NCBI RefSeq assembly: GCF_022201045.2
Contig: NC_068563.1
Span: 29,733,001-29,797,000 of the forward strand
Direction of reading: 5' to 3'
From: Citrus sinensis
Lineage: Eukaryota > Streptophyta > Magnoliopsida > Sapindales > Rutaceae
Length of the DNA stretch: 64,000 nt
The position numbers were made by a program, and so were the translations under genes. Shown piece by piece: positions 1 through 11,150 of this stretch (the stretch's first letter is position 1; each line of letters starts with the position of its first letter). The notes below the pieces were generated by a model. The model was given only the letters and a program-made list of their open reading frames with translations, searched no databases and had not been told where the DNA came from.

Positions 1-95
1 ATTTGACCAATTTTCTCCTTCAAAGTCATGCGAGAGAGAAGGTCTTTGATTCGATCCTCAACATGGGCATTTGGGTTCCTGTAAATGGACTCCAT
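1..95 (-). CDS. GH3 beta-glucosidase / exo-hydrolase, N-terminal coding piece (partial)
   Basis: The reverse strand reads MESIYRNPNAHVEDRIKDLL followed by SRMTLKEKIGQ. This is the conserved N-terminal block of plant glycoside hydrolase family 3 beta-glucosidases (lysosomal beta-glucosidase-like, usually about 600 aa), where Y-x-(D/N)-P is followed by R-x-x-D-L-L-x-R-M-T-x-x-E-K-I-G-Q. Family members release glucose from cell-wall beta-glucans or glycosides. Secreted and non-secreted forms exist. I take the ATG at 95-93 as the start because the conserved block begins just after it and no signal peptide lies directly upstream in frame. The frame stays open a little further upstream, so this could instead be a second exon. 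The rest lies beyond the left edge, so catalytic residues cannot be checked. Confidence 0.75.
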   Translation of the reverse strand, partial: MESIYRNPNAHVEDRIKDLLSRMTLKEKIGQ

Positions 96-735
96 CACTG
101 CCTCTACAGCTCTGCTTTGCTTCTGATTTGAGTGGCAGTTACGCAAAAGCAGTTCGATGTTACAAATTTATTTGTATCATCACAATGTCGATAATTTTTT
201 ATGTTAATATACGACAAGACGTATGCATCTAATGTTTTGAGATGAAACGTCATTTGGGAAATAACACGATTGATAATTTGATCGCGAAGATGTGGCCGTT
301 GGGTTCCCGCGTGGACACACTCGTGTGATGGATCATGGATGTGGTAATTTATTATATGAAATTGTGATGCTTCAGTATGCTTGATACACATATATAGGAT
401 TTTTTTTTTCCTCATAATTTACATCGAATATTAAATGGGGCAAATTTTGACATGTATTTGTGAACATTTTCTTGGGACCTAAAATTAAAATGGAGGTGGG
501 ATAGAAAATATACATGTAAAGCAATTTGCAGGATATTGCAAAACAATTATGTGCAAATTAAGAACAAAAATAAAAAATAAAAAATTATTTGTTGGCCGGT
601 AAAGCAACAACGTGACTAACCACACCTCTACCATTTAAAAATTTCCTAAGCCTAACAAAATGGAAGCTTCTTATTTACGTAATTGAAACGACAAAAAAAC
701 ATAAAGAGAACAAAAAAAAAAACCAACAAAACAAC

Positions 736-2565
736 TCATGCGGCCGGCTTTTCCTCTATTTCAGCTGCAACTTCTGTGCGTTTGCTGCCATCGTGGTTAT
801 CGTTTTTGAAGTAGCTCTTCCAGTACCAATGCTTCTTCCAAGCTCTGTCAACCATTTCATCAATTGGGATACCTTTTGTTTCAGGCAACATGGTGGCAGA
901 AAAAATCAATGATATCAAAAGCCATCCAGTGAAGAAAAAGAAAATTCCCCATCTCATTTTGCACAGCATTGAGAGAAATGCTTGAGCTATGACAAATGTG
1001 AAGACCATGTTTGTGCTGACTGCGAAAAAGTAACCGGCGTTTCGAGTCTCTAGCGGGTAAATTTCACTTGAAATCAACCAGCATATCGGTCCCCATGACC
1101 ACGCAAATCCAGCAACAAAAACACACACCAAAATCACCACAACTTTAGCCGGTACTGTTGGCATTGTGTTCGTGGTCAACAAAAACATCTTCAGAATCAC
1201 CCCTATTGCACACTGCAAGCAAAAAAAGAAAAATAAAATTAGTAACCATCAACTGATGAATGCTTGACAAATTTTTATTTACTTGTTAATTTCATTAGCT
1301 GACCTGGCAGATAATCATTTGTATTGCCGCTTGAACAAGCAAAATCTTTCTTCCGGCTTTATCCACTAGGACAATTGCTACAAGTGTGGATGCTACGTTA
1401 ATTGTACCCGAGATCACAGCTGACAACAGTGATGCATTACTTCCGTATCCCATCGTTTGGAAGAGCACCGGAGCATAGAACATGACCACATTGATGCCGG
1501 TGAGCTGCTGTAACATATGAATGAATGTGCCGCAAATTAACTGAGGCCTGCTGCTCTTTTTCATCAGGCTTCTATAAGGGTGTTTGATCAAATTAGATAT
1601 TTCAGTAGCGCGGCAGATTTCCGCGTACTCTTTTTCAACATCTTTCACTCCTCTAATCTTCCTTAGGGTGTACAGTCCTTGTTCTTGCTTCCCTCTCTCT
1701 ATAAGGCTTGCTGGGGTTTCGACAATAATGCAGGATCCAAGAAGGAGAAAAAGTGCCGGCACTGCTGCACCTCCCAGTGATATTCTCCAGCCGTATGGGT
1801 GAATTCTTGAAGTACCATAATTAATCAGATTTGCAGCTAGAATACCAACTGTGATAAGCAATTGAAAGCAAATGTTGAGGCCTCCTCTGTATTTTGGTGG
1901 TGCGATTTCTGATATAAACAGAGGCACTGCCTGTAGCACACATTAACATTCCATTAGAATCGAAACGCACCAATTGATAAAACTGTATGTAACAAATAAA
2001 ACGTTTGTTACCTGGTTACCAAATCCAACGCCGATGCCGAGAGACAACCTTCCAGCAATTAACATGCCTAAATTTTGCGCAAGACAGTTCAAAATAGCTC
2101 CGATAAGAAAGAAAACTGAAGCTGCTTGAATGGTTGGTTTTCGGCCAAATTTTCTGCAAACGATAGAGGCGAGAAAACAAGCAACAATGGCTGCTAGGTA
2201 AAGCGAAGAAGTGAAGAGTTGCAGATATTGGTTATCGTATTTGCAGTAATTGTCTTCTTTTGCACGGTGCTTCTTCTCATAAACAAGTGGGAAAAACTTT
2301 ATCAGGAAGTCATCCATTGTTGTTACTCCAGCTGCAAACATTAATATTAGCGAAGTTATCATTAAAGGTTCGAAATAAAAACAGGAAATGAAATTGTGAC
2401 TCATATATATATATATATATATATCTATGTACCTGAAATCCCAATGTCGTAGCCAAACATGAGGCCACCAAAGGCTGCAATAATGCTACAAACAAGAACT
2501 TGGCCCGTGAGTTTGGCCGGGAAATCCTTGCCATTGCCGGTTTCTGATAGGGCTATAGCTGGCAT
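736..2565 (-). CDS. STP/HEX6-type monosaccharide:H+ symporter
   Basis: Twelve-helix major facilitator sugar porter of the plasma membrane that imports hexoses with protons. Coding exons (minus): 2433-2565, 2012-2331, 1304-1930, 736-1212, all with GT-AG introns; they join to 518 aa, the normal STP length. Visible hallmarks are FGYDIGIS in helix 1 with the proton-coupling Asp, the lid-domain Cys in YCKYDNQ, two R/K-x-G-R-K loops (CRKFGRK, DKAGRK), QQLTGIN in helix 7 (sugar binding), and a C-terminal-half Cys in FLSMLC that can pair with the lid Cys. The stretch after WSWGP reads [13 protein letters not shown] where most STPs have GWLVPSEI(F/Y)PLE. The next helix has [11 protein letters not shown] instead of the usual AGQSI-V-VNM, so specificity may be altered. 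The downstream position next to the acidic membrane protein matches AtSTP2, but sequence resemblance to HEX6/STP5/STP8-like carriers is as good; I leave the symbol open. Confidence 0.93.
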
Positions 2566-3804
2566 TGTTGTTCTTTTGCTACTCTTAAACAAAGAGATCT
2601 ACAACAAAAAGTGATCCAAAACAGATGATTTGATTTTAACTCACTAGGCTTGCTTAGCAATCAAGGACCTAGTGATCGAGGGTACGGCCAGTGAAAGAGC
2701 GCATTCTCCTTTTTATATGTTCAGGAAAAGCAAAAAAAAAAAAAAGATTGAAATGATTGAATCACTCAACTAACTTATGAGATTTTGCAAGATATGAGAA
2801 TTTTAAATCTCAAACTATATAATTGGATTTTACCAAACTTTAAACCGTCCTTTTAACGCGATTTTTCTATGATCTTTTTGATTCCTAAAATCTCTCAATT
2901 CCATCCGCTTATCTTATCCAGTAACAGCTTCACTAAATAGCAAGCTTCCCTCCGATTGAAAATGTCAATATCTTTACACATGTTTTATTTTCATTCATCA
3001 ACTGAAATTATTCACTATCAAGTATTGTGAAAGACGCTGGTTAAGAATAAAAAAGATTAGAAGTTTGAACTCAGGCATCGGATATTTGGATAAGCTACGT
3101 AAATATAATCATGAAATATCCCGAAGTCCTCAACTAACGCGTCTTCACTGTCCCACACTACACTGAAATTTTATTTTACAAACAGAAAGGATATTAAGTA
3201 AAGGATTTTAAATTTAGACCAGACGTTGGATTAGTGGTTCTTTTTTTCTTTTTTTTTTTTGGTTCTTTTGGAATGAATCATGTAATGGTTCAAAATTTGA
3301 AATCTTGGCTGCAGAGCTAGAAAGTAAGGCTCTATTTGGCATTGGGTTATTTTGGCTTTTAAGCTCACAAATGCTGTGAAATAAAAGCTAATACGTACAA
3401 TAAAGTTGATAATGCTTGAAAAACTAACAGCAGTATCAAATAGAGCCTAAATCCTGTGGCACAGTTGGCAAGCTCAGTATCCTACAAATATGAATTTAAT
3501 TCCAAAGAAAAAAATGGGAAAATCAGAAGCACACTGGTGAATATAATGCGTTAATTTTTCGCTCATATATTTGAGCTGACATTTAGAAATTCATAGCAAA
3601 GCTTCTATGACTATGAAGAAACTAAAAAAAAGGGGAAAAAAAACTATCTCAGTATGTCTGGCAAAAAATTAGTATATTTGCAATAGAGGCTCCATCCTTG
3701 TCCTCAAAAATGGGCCAGTTTCAATATGTTAGCTTGATTTGAGAATACAAAACCCCCATCATTTGAACATCTGGCTTCAGGACTGGAAAATGACTTTATT
3801 CACC
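2566..3804. other. Intergenic region: promoter of hexose transporter and 3' flank of acidic protein gene
   Basis: AT-rich DNA between the start of the minus-strand transporter and the 3' end of the next minus-strand gene. It holds a Tourist-like MITE (3328-3447) and homopolymer runs. I see no other gene. Confidence 0.6.
3328..3447. mobile_element. Tourist-like (PIF/Harbinger) MITE, 120 bp
   Basis: The left end GGCTCTATTTGG and the right end CAAATAGAGCC are terminal inverted repeats. The element is flanked on both sides by TAA (3325-3327 and 3448-3450), the 3-bp target duplication typical of PIF/Harbinger. The interior has a further imperfect palindrome around AAGCTCACAAATGCTG. It is non-coding and non-autonomous, and lies about 0.8 kb upstream of the hexose transporter start. 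Confidence 0.75.
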
Positions 3805-6800
3805 TCATTCTGCTGTGTTGGTTTCATACTTTGGAGCTTCCTTGACTTCAGGTTTTATTGATGTTAATGGTTCTACAACCACCTTAGTATCATCTGGTTC
3901 ATGTTTATAATCTTCGATGGTCTTTAACTGGTCAGAAACGTTCTCTTGATGAATCAAGCTTTTCTCGTTGCTTGTATCATCAGCTACTGTTTCATTCACA
4001 TTGTGCACAACAGCAGCTTCTACTTCAGGTTTCTGCGAAAGAGGGTCAGATGGTTCCTATGCATCCGATGACACAGAGAATGAAAATGTAAATGTAACTT
4101 TCCTTCAGATGGAAAAATACGAAAAAACTCAATTATCGTAAATGAAACAACACTTTGAACTTATAAAGCAAGAAAGAAAGAAGATGCTATGACAGGGATG
4201 GTAATAAACTTATTGGTTGAATCCAATAACGTTCACTGTCTCCTGCTGTCTTAATTTATTTTACCTTTTCTACAGCGGTTTCAGCTGCTGCTGGTACTGA
4301 TGGTTCAATGGCTGCTTCATTCTCCACGGCATTGTTGGATTCACATTCACAGCCTACGACAGACTTCCCCTTATCTTCTTTCTCATTCTCCACTGAGTAG
4401 TTTTTGCTGCTAGTGAGGTCGGCTTCTCTGGTGGATTGCGCTGGAGAATTTGAGGTCTCCTGCTCAATTTCACATGAGGTGCGTGCATTAATTCAGTTCT
4501 TTAAATAACAAACAATGCTGGAGGACATAATGTTCGATGTTCACTAAGAAGAACTAATAAAATTGTTTTATGGTTAGTGGTTCTACCTCTTCTTTCACCA
4601 TACTTCTGGGGGCATTTGATTCAAAAGCAATCTCTTCTGTTTTAGATGGGATGCCATTGATACACTCTGTCAGTATAGGAGAAGCCTGAGGACTGATCAC
4701 TGGTTCTGATGTACATTCTACGACTTTAGCTGAAGGTTCCTGTTTAAAATTTTGTGCATCATAAATCCACGATCAAGAAGACTCAACCTTTGATTCTCTT
4801 TGATGATCTATATATATATATATATTTGTACAAACTGTTTAGTTATTTATAGTATACTGACCTCTGATATTCTGACATCGCTACTAGATGATGGAAGGTC
4901 CATGGGATCTGTTGCCAGATGCTGCGAATTTCTGGGTTGAGATTCTTGATCTATACTTACAGCAGATATGTGACTTAATGAATTATTTCTGGCTATCTCA
5001 TCATCAATGGATTGTGATTCATCGTTCTGTATAGGTATCTGTTGATCAAAGCTCGCTGAAGATGACCTTCTGTTTTTTCCTGGCAGTACTGACCTTGGAG
5101 ATGAGCATGAACTCGAAACGGTGGAAATTTGATCAACTTCCAGTATTTGGGGCAGGGTTGGTGACATAATAGCATTATCAGAACTCTGGTCTACTCCCGA
5201 AACTCCTACTTCTGTGGTGTTTTGCTCGGCCTGAACCTCAGTTTTCATTGACGAGCTTCCTGCTTCTCCATGCTCATTTAGCTTCGAAGGGTCTGCTTTA
5301 GGCTCGATCACAGTTTGTTGTTTGGCAGGTTTGTCAAGGTTCTGCACAATATCGTTGCTTGATTCTGATGTAATATTCTCAGCTGGTTGTGACAGGTCCA
5401 TTATAGCTTCTTTGTTGGTTGATATTTCAGATCCACTATCCATCTCCTCGGATAATTTCAAGTTCTCCTCAGATAATTCCAAGTTCTCTTTTTCATTGCT
5501 TGCATGCACTGCTTCATCCTTAACCTCAAGAGAGGCATTCACTTCTCCAGACTTATCGGCATGCAGAGTAGATAATACCTGTTGATTATATAAGAGTTAA
5601 GATTGTGAGTCTAAGCATCATTTTCTAATTATTCTTCTACAAAGAAAGTTGTAATTCATCATATGATAGAAAAATAAGTCTACTTAAACATGAAAATTTA
5701 TTATTTTGTTCATCTTTCCTGTTTGCTCATTTGATGGATATTTGAAGCACTAAATGCTTATGTTCACTTACTATTTACTAACCAAAAAATTTTAAATAAT
5801 AAACTAACCTCTAGCTCCTTGGAAGAAACTTCACTAGGTGGAAGAGATGGTGACTCCTTCACTGCGGATGATGCTTTTTGGGGAATTTGAGGTGGCAATC
5901 CGATTGAAGAAATAGACAGCTTTGGTACTTCTTCTAAACATTGTTTGACATTTTCGGACACTTTATTACTGTGATCGTCATCTTGCATTTCAGTTCTAGA
6001 AGATGACAATGAACTTGTGCTACTGTTATCTTGTTCGGCTATCTGTTCTGGAAGTGAAGATGATGCAATTTGATTCTGAAGATTTTGCTTCATAGCAGAA
6101 AGTCCTGCTCCTAAAATATCATCCACACTGACCTCATTAACTTCTCTTGATCTTGATTCATTTTCATCTACACCTGCTAGGTGACATGAGGCTCCCCACA
6201 TTTCTTCACTGCCAGAGGTAACATCCTTTTCAATGTCCCCGTCATATGAGGATTCTGCATCAGCAGGCGACATGGTTCCATCAAGTGGCAGTGGCGGAGA
6301 GCCAAGTTCTGAGACCTCAACTTGTAAATCAGAAGCTATGGAATAGCCAGGGCTATGACAAGGCCCTTTATATCTGTAAAACAAACGGTCATCCATTCTT
6401 GGCTTGTCAAATGCAGATGGACTAGAATCATACGAAGGCCCATTTAGAGCTATGCCTTCAGGAATTGTGAAAGTAAGGGATGATTTGACGCGATCACTGA
6501 GACTTTGACGAGGTTTATCCACTTTTGGTTCCAAATTTCCTATATTTGAAGATGTGTTTGTATGGAAACTCATTTCGCTAGCTTCATTCGAAGCCAATGA
6601 GCAGGGTTCACTACTATTGTCTCTGGTTGAATCAGTCTCCATCTGAAATTCACTTCTGTCGGCTGAATTTTCTACTGCCTCTCTCTTCATTCCTGCCATG
6701 CCAAGTTTGGGTTCCTCAGAATTTTTTGTTTCTTTGGGAGAGTGGCTTCCTGGTTCAACGAGATCAGTTGCGCTGATATTGCGCGACAGAGCTTCACCTT

Positions 6801-8168
6801 CTTGGGAGGCCAATAAGTCTTCAATTAGCTGGTCATGAGCACTCATATCTGCGAAATTGATTTTCTTTTTTTAATTAACACGTGATTCAGGCATAAATTT
6901 GAAACAAAAAAGAAGTTACCTGTCTTACCCGAAACCGTTCTATATCTGGACAATCTCGGTCCCAGTGCAGTCCTCTTGTCTACACCATACGGACCGACGT
7001 AGGATTCGTGTTGGTCTTGCTGAGATTCAACCGAGAAAGAAGGTCCCAAAAAGAAGCTCTCGTGTCTACAAAAGAGCAATTCCCTTTGGTGAATCGAGAA
7101 TTCTTCGTGGAAACTGTCGCCGGTAAGATTTGGTCTTTCCTCATATGGTTCATAGGGAATATCAAAAGGGTTTCTTGCCGGCAACAGAACAGAAGGAGCT
7201 GAACCAGGAACTTGTATGTCTTCAACAAAATCTTGGTTATTTGGAATATTGTTTAAAATGGTGTTTCTCACAATAGAAAGCGGAGGCATTTGACCTCCAC
7301 TGCCTGATTCCGTCACTCTCTTCTCAACAGCCATTTTGAATAGCTTCCTTGCTCTTCGTCTTGCAATTAGACTTTCGAGCCTTTTATTCCTTTCTAGCTC
7401 CGAATCCCCAAGATCCATGAGATTCTGCTGATCATCTGCCGTCCATTCCACAGCATTGTTCCCATCCCGCTGCATCTCTTCTTCATCCGAGCTTTCCTCT
7501 TCCTCCTCACAACCAGCTGCAACATTGCCTTTTTCAGAGTGCTCAGCCGAGACCTTTTGCACAATGGGATCATCCATTGACGGTTCGGGTTCCAGGACTG
7601 AGACGCGTTGATCAAGCGGTTGAACATTATCGGCACCAGATACGTTCCACAATGAGCTCTCTCCATGATCCACAGAAGCACTCCCTTTCTCCTCGGTGAA
7701 CACATTTTGGCTTCCAATAATGGAAGCATCAGCAGGAGTTGTACCTAGAATCACGCCTGTTTCCTTATTATTGCCTTCTGCCTCTAATTCTTTGATGACA
7801 TTTTTTCGCCTGCTAATTTGGTCATCATGCATTACAGGCTTGTTGCCATTTCTACTAACGACAACAGCAGCATCGGCTGGAAGAGACTTGGATTCAACAG
7901 ATGATTTCTCATCAACCCTTTTGTCGTTCTTGATTTCGGGTTGCTTCGGTTCGACGTAATATCTCAGAAACACATAAATGCAGACAATAACAGGGGAAGC
8001 GTAAATCAAAAAGAAGAAAACAGAAGGAAGAAACAAATAGAGGAGGAAGAACAACGACACGGTGCCGGAAACAAATGGATGCTTTTGCACAAATCTACAA
8101 CAACTATTCATCGAAAATTTAACAATTTTCCATACGAAATATTGAATATTCTTTGTGTCAATTGCCAT
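3805..8168 (-). CDS. Large acidic membrane-anchored plant protein of unknown function (At1g07330/At2g29620-like)
   Basis: Coding exons (minus): 6920-8168, 5809-6848, 4862-5578, 4587-4739, 4265-4459, 3805-4032. They join in phase to about 1,193 aa. Residues about 32-71 form a long hydrophobic double span followed by RYYVEPKQPE. The rest is hydrophilic, rich in Glu, Ser and Asp, with an acidic run EEEEESSDEEE, a basic patch ESLIARRRARKLF and a conserved-looking block ARNPFDIPYEPYEERPNL. This order (two N-terminal membrane spans, RARK motif, NPFDIP block, disordered acidic tail) is that of a plant-only family often labelled 'cardiomyopathy-associated protein-like'; no biochemical role is established. 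The last exon could start at 4056 instead of 4032, adding 8 in-frame residues. The upstream neighbour arrangement (STP, this gene, RPL4, C2) agrees with Arabidopsis. The family is recognised, the function is not. Confidence 0.85.
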
Positions 8169-8476
8169 ATTTTTGTTTAATTGAACAATAATCTACAACG
8201 AGCAACAACAACAACACACGAACGTTATAATTATTTTTCTCTTTTGATGCAAAAGAAAGTTGGATAAACAATATGCACGAGAGAAAAGTTGATGAATTAA
8301 AAAAATAAAATAAAAATCTGTTGACTAGGAAATGGGTTTTCTTTTTTAGAAACGTTAATTTGTATGGCTCATAGCTTCTGTGAGATCCTGTAATTCAGGA
8401 GATTTTGGGCCTTCTGTTTTCGGAATTGGAAAAGGCACAATAGAAAACAGTTATGTGAGAAAGTGGCGGTTGTTAT

Positions 8477-8845
8477 TAGGGTTGGCAATGGGACGGGATG
8501 GGATGAGATTTACCAATTTCAGTCTCATCCCGTATATATAAATGGAATGAAAAAACGTCTCAGTTTTGTTCTTATATTTTTTTTGGGACAAAAATATATC
8601 TCAATTCCGTCTCAAAAAAGAAGGATCTCATCCCAATTGGAAAAATTTATATTCTTAATCAGTAATGAGACGTGATGGGATGGAATTTATCAATTTCACT
8701 CCCGTCCCGCATATGTAATTGGGATAAAAAAATGTCCCACCTCCGTTCCTAAATTTTTTTATGGATAAAAATATGTCTCAATCTCGTCCCAAATGGAATG
8801 GGATCCCGCAGGATCCCACTCCATCAGAAAAAATTACCATCCCTA
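8477..8845. mobile_element. Non-autonomous hAT-like element, 369 bp
   Basis: The left end TAGGGTTGGCAAT and the right end ATTACCATCCCTA are terminal inverted repeats. Flanking 8-mers are gttgttat (8469-8476) and attgttat (8846-8853), a 7/8 match as expected for an aged hAT target duplication. The interior is two diverged halves of about 180 bp (roughly 8484-8660 and 8665-8830), each with GGGATGGGAT and TCCCGT motifs, so the element seems to have formed by internal duplication. No transposase is encoded. Confidence 0.8.
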
Positions 8846-8853
8846 ATTGTTAT

Positions 8854-8945
8854 TGCAGTAAACTAATGTGTTCGTCTCATATGACCTTAACTTATTCGTT
8901 GCAGTGAACTAATGTATTTGTCTCATATAACCTTAACTTATTCGT
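8854..8945. repeat. Tandem duplication, 2 x 46 bp
   Basis: Two near-identical 46-bp copies begin at tgcagt (8854 and 8900) and end at ttattcgt. They lie immediately beside the right target duplication of the hAT-like element. Confidence 0.85.
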
Positions 8946-9529
8946 AAATAACAATTACCAACACAGTTCTTATTTTTGTCATTTTTGCACTCCTTTGAAT
9001 ATTTCTTTTAGGGACTACTTATATAATACTGAAAAGAAAAAATAATCTAACAAAAGTTAAAATTTTACTCTTATCTTATTATATTATTGATGGATTTAAG
9101 TAGGAAATATTTAATAATTAAATAGATAATATAGATGATATAGAGATAAGGGGGCTATATGATATAAAGCTAGAGAGTAAAGCACTTAATTAAGCTAATT
9201 ATTTCAGTGAGCTGGGAATTGAAAATTGTACAACATTTAGGGAAGCAATGCTCTCTATTTGTAGATTCTCTAAGCAATGAAATGATGCGAGTATAACTTG
9301 ATAATCTGTGCAAGTAATCTAACAAAAATAGTATTACATGTTGAATATAAATAAATATGTGATCATCACATAGATGCATTAATTAAGACGATAATGAAAT
9401 GGGTTACTGAGTGGGTTAATAGATTAGGCCCACATTTATCTCCCTATATTCTTTATAAGAATAATGGAGATTCAAAACCAGCTTAAGAAGAAAATGGTCT
9501 GATTACCAATTTATCTTTTGAACAAGTAG

Positions 9530-10095
9530 TGCAAATATTCTCATTAAAGAAAATAATCTTTAAATCTTTCAAGGATGTACATAAGAAAGAACTCTCAGCA
9601 ATTCTATGCATCATAGCTGATATAGTGTAACCAAAACGATCATGCCAAAGCATAAAATTTTTGGATCATAAAATCTCTGGATCATGACTGCATAGCACTC
9701 AACTATTTTTATCTTCGAATAATATAAGACTGATGAGAAAGAATTTCTCTAATATAAGTTTCTAGCCCGAGACAGCAGAAGTAGTACAAAGATATTTTAT
9801 ATTATTCTCACATATTGTCTCCATATGAAACTAATTATGATAAATATCTTTGAAGTTCAAAAAGTTTTTTTTTCTAAACTTAGTTGAATACAAAAAACGT
9901 CATGGATATATAATTTTGTATCACTCGCTAAAATGAACATCTCAATCAAATTTGCAGGACATAAAATAGCATTTAACTTAGTTTCAAATGATATTAAACT
10001 CACGAGATATTTTTTATTTTGAAGAATAATACATGTAGCCGCACTGTCACCTAAACACATTTCTCTACCATGCAATCCTTTTTGAAGGTCCATAT
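9530..10095 (-). mobile_element. Fossil Ty1/copia retrotransposon fragment
   Basis: The reverse strand keeps stretches recognisable as the copia polyprotein between the protease region and the GAG-pre-integrase domain. The element is heavily decayed, with several breaks; I could not define LTRs, and integrase and reverse transcriptase are not seen. The degree of decay suggests an old insertion. Confidence 0.6.
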
Positions 10096-10705
10096 CCTTC
10101 CAAGAGAAAAATATGTTAAAACACGTAAATATAAAAATAAAACAGATATAAATATAAAAAGCTTATAAAATTTAATAACAATCTTAATTGGTATGGATAT
10201 CTCCATTCTCCACCACTAATTAAGTCAATTGCTCTCGTATCATGTATCTAAGATATCCAAATTATGTGCTATCACCATGAGGTCAGTGATTATTTCTTCA
10301 GGAACATAACAACAATCATAAATGTAATAAATGTAACCACAATTTTTAGCATGGCTGTGACCGTGTCATGTAAATAATTCTCACCATGATTTTGTATGAT
10401 ATCATTTTGCTTCAGAAATTGGCTTTGTGCGTGTGATGCTAGCAAACTCAATATTGTTGCAGCAGAATAATGTGTTAAAGCATGAAATTTTGAGCATATA
10501 TTCTTCATTTGGTGATTTTCTTTTCGCATATCTTCAACTGTGATGTGATTCTGTAAAGTGCAAAGTTGTAATCACGGACTAACCTGAAATCTTGCAATCA
10601 AAATTGATTTCACTTGGATGAGATATTTTGCCTTTAAGTAATATATTTGTATCAATTTAAACAATGGCTTTGGGTTAGTTGGATGAGCCTGATAGTGTTA
10701 GTGAG

Positions 10706-10993
10706 TCTTATGTCTTCCAGATGAATTATTGAGGCATATGGTTTCTTTATAAATTACTAAGGTAGAATTCAAGATAAATAATTTTCATAAAAAAAATACT
10801 TTGGGCTTTAAGTTCAGGCGTCATTGGATTTGCCATCTTCAATAAACCCCTACATGCGTAATTCATCTGGAAGACATAAGACCTCTTTAATATTCCCTTA
10901 CATGCGTAATTCATCTGGAAGACATAAGACCTCTTCAATAAACCCCTACATGCGTAATTCATCTGGAAGACATAAGACCTCTTTAATATTCGA
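10706..10993. repeat. 48-bp tandem array (3 copies) with an inverted partial copy
   Basis: Three copies with a 48-bp period share tacatgcgtaattcatctgg, starting at 10851, 10899 and 10947. An inverted partial copy of the aattcatctggaagacataa segment sits at about 10706-10731, so the array can form a hairpin. Open frames across it are products of the repeat and not genes. Confidence 0.85.
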
Positions 10994-11150
10994 GGAGTGT
11001 CTACTCCACTCACATTTGGAAATGGAGAAGACTACCTTCACTTAATAATTAAGGAAGAAAATAAAGCCCTACATGCGTCGCGGGAGCTCGAACCGCTGCA
11101 CTCACAATTATGAGTGCAGGGTCCTGGCCACTGGGCCAAGGCCCAATTGG
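10985..11150 (-). mobile_element. tRNA-derived SINE, copy 1
   Basis: On the reverse strand a tRNA-like head carries an A box TGGCCCAGTGG (11128-11138) and a B box GGTTCGAGCTCC (11083-11094) with a stem-loop of CACTCA/TGAGTG type between them. The body ends in GAGTAGACACTCCTCGAATA. The same 3' end is seen in the copy at 38552-38740. Target duplications are not clear, perhaps because the 3' end runs into the 48-bp array. Confidence 0.65.

Noticed and set aside
104-415. 103-codon minus-strand open frame next to the GH3 fragment
   Set aside because: Low-complexity composition with no family resemblance, and it ends in the upstream part of the GH3 gene; most likely a chance frame.
10851-10993. 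Possible CRISPR-like array of 48-bp units
   Set aside because: Spacer-free direct tandem repeat in a plant genome; it is a minisatellite.
10747-11045. Open frames on both strands repeating RSYVFQMNYAC or NPYMRNSSGRHKTS
   Set aside because: They are translations of the 48-bp DNA tandem array and have no independent support as genes.
11083-11138. tRNA gene
   Set aside because: A and B boxes are present, but there is no full cloverleaf with acceptor stem; the context and a second copy show a SINE head.
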